A stretch of DNA of 64,000 bases from Prostheceraeus crozeri (Eukaryota > Platyhelminthes > Polycladida > Euryleptidae): the NCBI GenBank assembly GCA_907163375.1, contig CAJQUW010007737.1:372001-436000 (forward strand), read 5' to 3'. Below the pieces are notes generated by a model. The model worked only from the letters and a program-made list of their open reading frames with translations, did no database searches and had not been told where the DNA came from. Each line of letters starts with the position of its first letter. The first letter of the stretch is position 1. Made by a program: the position numbers and the translations under genes. Of this stretch, positions 10,723-22,700 are shown piece by piece.

Positions 10723-13700
10723 CTGAAAATGAAATATACACTTCAATTTTCTTTCACGCCACCTTCGTAAACATAAGATATACTTGCAGCTGAAAAGCCC
10801 GAACCAAGTGAGAATCGACAAGGTTTGAACACTACTCCACAACTGGTTTCGTGGCTTTTGACGGCATGGTAAAACTAAAGAAAATGAAATCCAAGTTGTC
10901 ACCGCTTTTTGTTATGTAATTACCGGTCAGCATTGCCCACTAATGTCTCTCATCAGGTGTCCCACCCAGGGATTCAATGAAAACTTAGTAGTAAATCCAC
11001 CATATTCTTCATAATATAATCTTTCATTTCGTATACGTTGTGCGCTGTGAGCCTTTTTTGGGTACAGCGCCGTATAAATACAGCCAAATAAATATTATAT
11101 ATTTATTTACAGTATATATTATATATATTTGATTATTAAGCTACAATACATATACTACTTTTATCCTACAATTTATTCAGCTACATGTGTTAGTATTATT
11201 AAGATATTACACATTTTACATTCCATTGATGTCTCTTCACTTTTCGATTTCATTGTCCGTCAATAAACATGTAATTTCTATACTTCTGTCATTAGCCTAA
11301 TATCATGTGAATCACATTTCTCACGAATTTTCCTTCGCTAATAATTACTGATCAGAATAAAGTACAAAGACCCATGTTCACACGAATACAAAATTACTGT
11401 CATTAATTATCCTGAAAAATGTCCAACGACTTCCAATTTGAGCAAATTTCCATTCAAAGATGTCAAATATTTGTTTTCTATTGTTAACTTTCTAAACAGA
11501 TCGCTTATTGAAGAACGATTACACTAGAAACATGCTATTAGTTTTCTAAATCTGGGAAACACCAGCTTCGAACGGAAGAGGATGTCATTTACCGGATTCT
11601 AAGTGTTGAAGTTACGCCTTCTCTGCTTGCATGGTCAACAATTAGAAGTTCACAAATGTCAGTTGGAATCTTTAGAAAACTATAAAACTTGTCTGAACTT
11701 CTCCAGCTGCATCAAAACATTTGAAAACATCTCAAGACAATCGGTCAAAATGAGAAGTTTGGCAGTCTTCAGCTTGTTAATCGTCTATGCCATCAGCATT
11801 GATGCGTCGAGGAGACCTTGCCACAGGAGACGAGATGAAATTGAGAACAGAGGCTTACTTGGAAGACAAAGTTTGTATTGCGACAGTGAAGGCTTCTATG
11901 AAGCAAAACAATGCCATGGATCAGAATGCTATTGTGCTGATCGATTTGGAAATAAGATTGGAAACTACAAAGCAAATATAGGAGAAAGCGCCAGCCAAGA
12001 CTGCAGATGTGCAAGAGATGAAGAAAGATATAATCGAAGAAGAGGAATGATGCTCGGTGGAATCAACTTCAGTTGCTCTGAAAATGGTAATTACGGATAT
12101 GTGTGTGAGGGATCTAGATGCTATTGTCCAGATGAAAATGGACAAGAGGATACAACGAAAGGCAATGTTCATGTTTCAAACGGCCACCAATTGAGATGTT
12201 AAGAAACGATTGACTATGAATTTGGAATGCGTAAGTGTTGTATCCATAATAAATGCCTACGTTGAGTGAATTTGCAGCTTTTACAGAAAGTCATTTTTGG
12301 ATCATAGAAAGCTTACCAGTTTCTTATTGAGAAATTACAAGGACAAGAATGTGAAAAACGTAATTCTATAGAATTTTTTTTCATAAATGATTTAATCTCA
12401 TTAAGACTAGGGGATACTTTCTGCCTCCGACGGATTTTGTAAATATCTAAGGAAATTTAACGAACAGAGGATGAAATTATGCGACTTTCAGTTATCTTGT
12501 TTTTGCAGCCTATCAAAATTTAGCGAAGTAGATTTGAAATTAAATTTGTCATATCAGATTTTGAAAAGTACCAATTTTTCTAACACGGCGTTCCGGGTGA
12601 AATTAGTGTTGATTTACATCACTAATAACCAGTTTATAACCACGCAAGCGAAATGTTGAAATGAACTATGACACTGTAGACCTGGAAATTTTCGCGAGTT
12701 TTAATTTCTCAAATGCGTTCAATTTGCAAAAATAACTATTGGCAAATTTTTTATGCTTCTATTTTAATTTGACAACTATGAGGGACTCTGCTTTTTAACT
12801 TCATTAATCTCTGGCAATATATTTACGATGAATCATTGTCAACGAGACACGACACGACACGAATGATAAAGATTCAGCACGTTCAGGGCTATCGATACCA
12901 CGAACATCTACTACACACGAATTTGAGCAAAATCTGAGATGATGGTCGATTTCATACGAAAAGACCCATTAGCAATTTTCTTTCAAGCTTGATCAGTTCA
13001 AATTTTGAATCAAAGATCTGATAGCGAGATGTGAAATATCCTTGGGCCTTATTGTAGATATCTTTGGCTGTATTGCAGACTCTCTAAAATAGGATATCGG
13101 GAAAATTATTATACAGAAATGCTACTTTCTTTTGGAAAGAGCAGAATCCGTGTGAAGGAACTGATTTGAGTTTACTGTCAATTTCGACTATCGACTACTA
13201 CATCGCTTCCTCTGATAAGCGCCGCAAGAGTTTATCTGCAATCGTCTTTAAGTGCAGCGTTTATTAGAATGTGAGGTTCTCCACCTAAAGTTGGCCTTTC
13301 AACTGCGGCGCTTATCAGAGGAAATACGGCATCTATAATTCAAAAGAAAAATACAATAGAAAATACTGAATGGTGAAAGCCACTGCGCTACAAATGTTTG
13401 CAGTAACCTTAATGATTTACATCAAAACGTATTTTCATCTGCTGAGTGTCTAACCTGTTATTTCACAAGGTTGAAGCTCTGTTAGGGCGCGCACTACGAG
13501 ATTGTCGAATTGCTTGATCTCGTTCTGTTTGGTAGTCAACTCTCGTTCCGAGGTGTCTTCCTGATTCCTCACCAGAAGTCTCAATCTGTGAATAGCTCCC
13601 TCAGCACCTTCTTCTCGCAATAAGTCGCGACATTCTTGTTGTATTTCTTCTCTGATTTCGTTGCCGATATTTCCTAGTCGCTTATAAATCTCTGCATCTC

Positions 13701-16700
13701 TTTCTTCACCATCATCACCAATTTTCTGGGAAAATTCTGTTAGATTGGTGTTCAGGATCTCCATCTGCCCTTTAGCTGCCGACTCTAATTCATGAGTTTT
13801 CATCTTTATACACTTCGCTGCTGCTGGTATCTCTTCCTCTACGACGTAGCGGCATGTTTCTTCTGCCTGTGTGATGGCATCGTTGGTGATTGTGGCGAAT
13901 TTCTTCTCCTCTTTGGAGAGGTGATCAATTACGGAAGTGAGTGACCCGGTGACACTCGTCACACATGAACGCAGATCTTTCAATTCAGTTCGACTTGTCT
14001 CTGATGCTTTCATTAATGAATCCTCGGATCGTTGACGGTTCATCGTTAACACAGACTGTTGTTCCTGAAACGAAAGTGTTACTCAAAACTAAAATACCTC
14101 AACGGGCATGGGAATGCACTGGAAAAAGTTAAATCCTTTCCACACTTTGAATATGAGCATCAAAACCGCGTTCTGATAGGAGCATGTTAGCTGCTCTTGC
14201 TCACGCTATACATAGGGCTAAATACAAGATTTGGATCAAATCAATCAATTACAGATCTAAGTGCTGCTTTCAATGACACAATCACGATGCGCGGTTACCT
14301 TTCAGTTTTGAGAATCATCGCCACAGATGCAGTTTTCTGTGATGCACCCGAAAGTGCGGATCTATACAGTGTCCTAGACTGTCATGGAGCCCAATTTTGA
14401 TGAAAATTATAATCAGGTATGAGAATAGGTCAATTACAGGGCATGAAAATTGACTGCATTTCAACATATGAATTGAATCGAAGTAATAACTACAACTATT
14501 TACTTTATGAGAGTATGAATATATGTGAGAACACGATGTTCGAGATTTCCGCCACCAGATAAGTTTGAGAAACTCTATAGATTGATAACAATATCTATAA
14601 TGTTGACAAAAAGTATTTATAATCAATTTACATGTACATACAGTGCTGGCCAAAAGTCTGAATACTTGTAACGAATACTTGTACTAGAGCACTTGTAACG
14701 AAACGGTTAAAAATTAATGAAATTTCTGCTCTCGACTAGCGAACAAAATCATCAACTGGCACTAGCCCAATAGAAATCGCGTGGGTGACATTAAGGAAAG
14801 TCACTAAATTGATGCAGACTTCTCGCCGGTATGTCCGTCAGAAAATACTCCTCAATTTTGCCAGTCATTCAACGTATTACTGTTACATTCAAGACCAATG
14901 ACTAGATGACAAAATACTTCACTATGAAAAATATGTTAACTGATACTGAAAAGAGTTGCTACTGATATAGTGGCACTAACCAAAGGTCACGCTACACGAC
15001 TTTACGGTCACTAAGATAATGCTTCAATATGAATAAGAATTAAAATGTACTTTTTCAGGTGTATCCAGACTTTTGGCAAGCACTGTAGACAACTAGTTTT
15101 CTCAAAATTCGGTCCTAGTTTTACAATGCGCGCTCGATGAGTACCCTTCGATAATTTTTAGGCCTATGTATCAAGCTACGAAGGTTTTCAGATTTCTTCA
15201 GCGAGTTCCTGTTTTTCTAGTTCAATTCACGAAAATCCAGGTTTATACTTCGCGTCACGGTTTCCAGGCAATAACCCATTTAGCCGGCACACTACTGAAA
15301 CAGACCAACAAAAAGTCTTCAATCACATTAGTTACCGTGCAGGAAACCTTAGTATAACCACATCGCATAGTACATTTCTTACCTCATAGAATTGGTGCAT
15401 TTCAGATTTCATCGCACTTAATCTCTTTTCATTTGCTTCATCGAATTGAGTTACCATGTCATTCAATATCTTCATCATTGATCCGACCTCGTGCAAAACA
15501 TTCGTTAGTCCACCGGTTGATTGGGTATGCTGCAATTAAGATGAACAACAGTTGTTGATACTTAAGACCTCAGGAAAGTTGGCTTGCAATCAGAAAATGC
15601 TGCTACTAAAACCTTGTCTGTTTTAGGAAGTTGTCCTGTCTTGGCTAGTATCGTAATATGTGTGAATAGTTTAATTGTACACGATCTGTGATTGATTAGT
15701 TAAGAGGCACATTGATACCAGAGGAAGATTTCTATCCGAGTTTTAATTGTAACCCTCATTTGCCGCTGCGGTCTCTCGTGAGTGCTTGACTCAACATGTG
15801 GACGGAACCCCTGTACAGTTCAAACCAATGGGAACGTGAGGATGTAATGCAGGGAGGAGGGAAATTGACTATTCATTCCCAGCAATGAATGCAATTAGGG
15901 GTCACTGAATGAAAAAATCAATGAATTCGATTACCAGCACTTATACAAGAGGAAAATATATTGTTCTGATGAAGCTGATTCCTGTTGTGCAGTGCTAAAA
16001 ACACGCTTTTCGAGTGGCTAGTTATAAAGTTGCTTCAGGGGATGATCTCACGTACAATGGTTTCGTCAGCACAATCCCAAACAACTGGTTGGAAAATACA
16101 CATTATTACGAGTGTCATACATATCGTACTGACCGCTCAGTATTCTGCCATGATCCTTCCGTATCTGATCTCCAAAAACTTTGAATCAGAAAGCATCTCG
16201 TAATTATTCCAGCTGGCACTGGATGATCGCAAGGAAGAAAAGATGATCCCGCAAGTCTGAACGATGGGTGACAGTATTAGTTAAGTTTATTTTCATTATT
16301 CTGTGTTGAGATATCTACGACCAGTTGAAGAGTATGAAAAAGGGACTATCGTTCAAGGTCACTAAAACATTGACCTCATAATATGATGGTGACCCTTGGT
16401 AGTGGTTCCTTCGCATATCAAATAATGCTGGTAATAGAAAATTACATCATTCATTTACTATAAAAATTGTCATGAAATTCAAGCACGTGATTTTGTTATA
16501 ATTTTCAAACAGCTGTTTTAGCATTATTTGCCGCAAATTATCAGGAGAAGAATTTTGAGGAGATCACCATTAAATTACGGAGCTTTAAAGAAAGTGATTA
16601 CAAGACTTCCAATAATCTTTACATAAAAAAGACAATTAACATCTCAAAATTACAATAATTGAAGATGGAATGGGTAGGTCTGATAACAAACTACGGAATG

Positions 16701-19700
16701 TAAGGGAAAATTACCTGTTCTTGTGCCATTTCGTTTACATGCTGAATCTGAGAAGACAGCTTCTGATTTGCTTGGAGAATTCGACACGTTAGTTCTTTGG
16801 TCACTGTTCCTCCTACTTCTTTAATCTCATCTTCTCGACATTTTGCCATCTCTCTAGTGGTGTCGATCACTCCATCAAGGCGTGATTTCTCTTCTCTATT
16901 TTGAAGAAGCAACTGAGAACGTATGTGCCTTACAGCACTGTCCAAATTGCTCGAATGCTTGCGAATTCCTTTTTCGAGATTTTCACACCAAGTAGACAAT
17001 GCAGATTCATGCAAGGTCATTGAAGACTGAATTTCCTCCGCGCTGCGTGTACAATTTTCTGTGGAATGTAAGGAAAGTGTTAACCCTATCTGGCCTGGGG
17101 AGGGGCCGATTCGGCCCCGCCCTAGATACTTTTTAATCACACAGCTGAACGTCTTTGTGTGAGAAGTTTACCTTCCGTGACTTTTCCTAACTTTTAATTG
17201 CGCATCTTTCGGGAGTAAAAGATTTAATTTTGGCAGTACGAGCTAAATGAAAACTAGTTACGACGCCTAAAAATCGTTGGAATTTACCTTCTGCTCTCAT
17301 TTCAAACTTTTTATCGAATAAATTAATGCAGTGTTGCATAATAGACACAAATTAATGATTTTTATAACATCAATGCTTTTTATAATATGATATTGGGATA
17401 GTATTTAAATGCTTTTTAGTCTTATATCCTCCATATACTACTCATGAATAAATAGTAGAATAATTAACATTTTCTCATTTTTTACACGAATAATGAAACT
17501 TTTGGAAAAACGCATCATTGTAATAATTGCGTATTTGTCTTCATTTAGGTTTCTTTGTGATAATATATTCTAGCTAATGATAGATAGCCAATTTGGAATG
17601 AAATTTATGTCAATATATCTGATGAAAAAAAGACATTTTACTGTTTCAATGTTTGAAATTTGAAATACTATTCATGCAGCATTATTATACATGTATGAAT
17701 CAAAGCAATAAATTAGCATTGATATAGCAAGAAACATGCCAGATAGAACACTTTCGCGTTATGTTTTAGTACGAGGGGTGTTCAAATATGAACGGGAATT
17801 TTTGAAAACAATTTAATTAAGCATGAAAAGATGACATTCTATTTGCATCAAATTTCACAAGACAGCAGTTCACTTCTCAATGTAATCACCAGCAATGTCT
17901 ACACATTTTCTCCATCGATCTGGGAGTGACTTGATGCCATTCTCGAAGAAGGACTTCGGTTGTTGGTTCATCCAGTTTTGCACAACACTTTGGACTTCGG
18001 CATCACTTTGGAATTTCTTGCCTCCGAGAAATTCTTTCAACGGACCAAAAAGATGATAATCAGACGGAGCTAAGTCTGGACTGTATGGAGGATGGGGCAA
18101 CACGGTCCATTTCAATTGTTCCAGTGTCTCGCGGGTAAGGGCAGCTGTGTGAGGCCGGGCATTGTCTTGAAGGAAGATGACGGATGACTGCGACTTTCTT
18201 CTCTTTCCTCTGATGGCAGGTTTCACATCTTCTGTTAAGAGACTCGAGTAGTACTGCGCGTTGATAGTCTTGCGACCATGAAGAAAGTCAATGTGCAGAA
18301 CACCTTTGAAATCCCAGAATATTGTAGCCATTACCTTTCCTGCAGAAGCAGTGGTTTTCGCCTTTCGAGGAGGAGGTGAGTCGGGATGTCTCCACTGCAT
18401 GGACGCCCTCTTCGACTCGGGAGTTGAATGATGAACCCAGGTTTCATCACAGGTTACGATTGCTTCGAGAAACTGCGATCCTTCATCTTCATAGCGCCGG
18501 AGAAGCTGTTGGCAGACATCAACACGCTTTTCTTTTTGCTCATCCGTAAGAAGTCGGGGCACCCAGCGTGCAGACACTTTACTGAATCCAAGTTCTTGGT
18601 GAATGATGTGTTCAGCACTTCCAATACTGATACCAACTTCTTCGGAGATTTCACGGACTGCGATGCGACGATTGTTCAAGATCAATTGCTCCACCTGCTC
18701 TGTGGTTTCTGGTGTTACTGATGTCCTTGGTCGTCGTGGATGTGGCTGATTCTCAACTCGATCACGACCTTCCCGGAATTCTTTGGCCCAACTGTAGACT
18801 CTTGTCTTCGACAGACAATCTTCTCCAAACTGTGTCTGGAGTCTGGTGAATATCTCCGATGGCGATACACATTCAGCTGTTAAGAACTTAATGATGATGC
18901 GCTGACAAATGCTGGCAGGAACTTCTTGTTCAGACATGACTGCAATGAGAGAGTGACTGACTGACAAGTGATTATTATCGTCACAAACAAAAGTGAGCAA
19001 TGCTTCATCGCTCTCTTTCATTGCATTCGCAGCTGTGACGACGTGATAGTTGCTGAACAGCGTTCAGAAATCAATCACGGATGTTGAAACATCGCTTAGT
19101 GAATTTCTAATGTCAAAATTGTGCTTTCTAATTCAGGTAATGAGATAATAACAAATTCCCGTTTATATTTGAACACCCCTCGTATTTCTAACATTCCGAA
19201 GCGATTGGTTTTCAACAATAAAAAGTATCTAAAATTTGTAAAAAATGCACTTTCAAATTTTGAATTGCTATTTATAGCATGGAGAAATTAAAGTTTTGAA
19301 AAACCGACTCCACCAATGAAAAGATCATGCCCGAAATATAGTATGCATGAAACTTCATTAAATTTGAGTATTTACTTTAGGAAACCTGAGGGGGGGGGGA
19401 CCGAATCGGCCCCTCCCCAGGCTAAGACAGTTAAAAAAAACCCAGGTCAGATAGGGTTAATAGCCTGGAATGGGTGCTGTGCTAGAAGAGCAACATGCTG
19501 CACTCGAACAAGTATTTCACTGGTATGCTGAAAAGTTTACCATCATGGCTTATAAGCATTGAATACAACTAAAAACAATCTAAATATTTAAATCCATTTC
19601 ATTGTGGATCATGGTGTGAGGGCATCTTTACAGCCAAACAGAAATATATGAACAATATAGCATGATGGATGGGTCAGTGTTTTTGAGCGAGCTGAGTGAA

Positions 19701-22700
19701 CGGCATTTTTTTAAAAAATTTTCGATGAGCGGATGAGCAAGCGAAAAAGGCACTTCGTTTCGCTCAAAAACACTGGTCAAGACATTTTTGCTGTTCAAAT
19801 TTCGAGGTGCCCTTTGAGTTTCCAGTGAGCTCACTACCACGTGACACCTGCCTGCTTAATATGGACACAATACCTCAACCAGTCTATGAGTCAATCATTT
19901 GCTAATGTACGAATAGGATAACTTTGTTCACTTCACCTAATTAATAACTTACCTTTGTGTGCTATAAGTCCACTGAGAATTACGTTGGACTTCATTTCTA
20001 CTTCTTCACGTAACTGCTTGGTGACATCGAGATTTGACGTTTCACTACTCTTCATACGATCCACTTTTGAATGTAAAGCCGAAACATCGTTGACAGATGC
20101 ATCAGCTGCAGCCATTATCTTCACAGCCTCTTCAGTCAGCTTCTCTTCGGTTTCCTGATGAGCTTCTTTTAGCGCTTCTTCTTCTTGACGAGCTATTTCC
20201 GTCTGCACTAATCGCTCCATAATCTGCTGGGCTTGATGTCGAGTCTTATCTAAATCCACTTCCAGCTTGGCCTTCAATTCTCGGATGTTTTCCAATTCTT
20301 CTTCGGTCATCTGCAAAACACCTCCAAGTTTCTCTATTTCCTCTCGTTGAGAGGTCAGAGACACCTCCTGTTCGGAAATTCTTTCTCTTTGTTGCTGGAG
20401 TGTTGTCTGAATCTTGGCGTAGTTCGCTGCGTCCATAAAGCAACCATTTTTCTCCCGAGTGGCCTGGAAATGAAAGTTGTAGGCTAGTTGTGATTTTTAC
20501 ACATCATGAATTCTTCAGTGAAACTGATCACTTTTAACGAGAACCAGATTGCACAAGAATGTCCGGATTTGTCAGGATCAGTATGAAGTTACTCCTAATT
20601 TTTGTTTTCTGAGAGGCATGATTGGTCAAGCGGGTGTTGCAGTGATGCAGTCACGACGGGAATCAAGAGTACACGAAAGAATGTCGAGAGCTCCCTCCCA
20701 TCTTTATGAACAGCATTCCGTTAAGAACTCGAGGCCATGTTCTCAACATGTGTGTGCGTAGTGTGACGGTTCATGCCACTGAGACGTGGCCAATCACACT
20801 TGAGGATCTAAATTGTTTGAGCCGCTGTGAAAATGCGATGATGTTTGTTCATGACGGCTTGCTGATCGAGTACCTACAGAGCATCTATCAATTGGAAACA
20901 GCTGTCCTTCATTGGGGTAGATGGTAGGACGCAAGCCAAGGGGTAGTCCGAAGAGGAAGTGGTGCGACAACGTGCGAGCCAACTTTAGGACGTTTAACGT
21001 TGAACGTATCGACGCTCAAGATCGAAGTGCGTGGAGAAGCTCTATCAGATCGGACCGACGCCCAACACTCGCAACACAGGAGAAAATGGAGCAGTGAGTG
21101 AGAGATAAGGACTGCTTCAATGATTCCCTTTTTCTTCATTAAATGTGAATGGCTGAAAGCGGCAAAGTACAGATGTCGATATATCGGAACCATGATCGAT
21201 CATCTTCGAGCAGTATTAGCGCTATTTGATATTCAGAATACTATGGTGTCTGATAACTAGCGTTTCATCAAATGGACTCGAGGAAATGATAACCTTTAGC
21301 AGGCCATGTAGACCAGATTATGGAACCGATAAGGATCACCGAGCTGTCCATATGCACTTGTGTTCAACCTCCAACTCGTTACAATATCCGAGGGCAGTCA
21401 ATCACACTGGTTGATCAGACCGACGTCGCTATGGCGACAAACCGCTACTTGAAACCGAACAATTGGCATAATATAAATAAAATTTACAAAATAATATTTC
21501 AGGGTGTTTCTTTCATTTATTCCAGCTTATCTTGCTTGATTAACTCAGTCGGCAGTAGTAGTCATATCTGAATTAGAGCAGATATTCAATGAGAGCTTCT
21601 AAAATAACAGCTGTGCATGCTGAAGAAGCTACGATGAATGAAAGTAATAATGAGTAATCTATCCGTATCAATCTATAGTCCCGAAAGTTCACCTGAAACA
21701 TGATAGAATGGTTATCTTACTTGCAAATCACGTCGAAGACGCTCTACTTCGTCCGAATATTCTCTTAGTAGAGCTTTCTTGCACAACTTCTGATTGACCT
21801 CAGGTCGATTTTGAATGTTTTTCGCTCGATGTGCGTAGTCAAGTGTCGAAAGAGTCTCTTCCAAATTGATTGAGCCAGGAGAGATGGTAGCGATAATAGA
21901 TGTCTTCGTGCGCCCGCCAAGTGAATCCTGCAAACATTGAAAAACAGGTGAACCGAATTCAATTAGAAAGTCAATAAAATATAATATAATAACACATAGG
22001 CCTATTAAAAATATATACAATATACTGAAATTTTCCATATTGCAGGTCAACTCTTTATGTTTTCATTACCGAAAAAGTTGACGATGATATAAATTGTAAT
22101 ATCAACGTCTGTAGCGACGTATTTCGTCATGATGAACTTGTTTTGCTGGAGACACTGTACCGGTTTTGCTTGCTTTTTTTAACTTTGGGCCCCTGAGAAA
22201 GCGTGAAAGGCGTTGGGCTTGTAAACTCAAACCTTGTGCAAATAAAGCATCAAGAAGATACCTCGCCTTCCTTTGAAGCACTAGTACTGATACTTATATA
22301 ACTATAATTATATTACAAAATTACAACGAGCATCGGAGCGTTGAGTGTAATGATTCATTTTACCCATTAAAATCCAAGGGAATTCAGATTTACAGTTGAT
22401 CCTGGCTTTGCATTGCGGCTAATATTCACAAAAGAGTACACAGTATTCATCGACTAGTCTATGATATTTGATGTTGAAATGATCTTACCTGGAGAATACG
22501 TGTCAGTTTGCTTTCCCGATATGGGATATGCGGCGTCCTTTCTACTAGAGCTGTAATGACCCTGCCCAATGTCAATAAACTTTGGTTAATGGAACCGGCT
22601 TCACGCGCTCGTTTCTCCATTGCTCCAGATCGTCCAATGTTCTCGCTTCCGGCCAGATCAACAAGATTCAGTTTGCCTATCTTAAGCAATTCCTCCCCAT

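Larger units (their letters stand above)
17084..19456. mobile_element. piggyBac-like non-autonomous element, split by a mariner insertion
   Basis: TTAA at 17080-17083 and 19457-19460 flank inverted ends beginning CCCTATCTGGCCTGGG (left) and CCCTATCTGACCTGGG (right, opposite strand). Further in, both arms share GCCTGGGGAGGGGCCGATTC, with about 30 extra bases in the right arm. The TTAA duplication and CCCT end are the piggyBac hallmark. Without the mariner the element is about 960 bp and has no transposase. It lies in kinesin-5 intron 7, with its left TTAA only about 20 bases from the exon 8 acceptor. Confidence 0.85.

Noticed and set aside
11603..11749. In-frame N-terminal extension of the Tg1 gene
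   Set aside because: It overlaps the TATA box, hides a clear signal peptide and begins at a non-ATG codon. Treated as upstream sequence and 5' UTR.
17059..17140. Extension of kinesin-5 exon 8 upstream of 17058
   Set aside because: It enters the piggyBac-like element; the acceptor at 17059-17060 restores the phase with exon 7.
18938..19021. 28-codon upstream extension of the mariner transposase
   Set aside because: The ATG at 18937 gives the family-typical length and sequence start; the extension is unlike mariner proteins.
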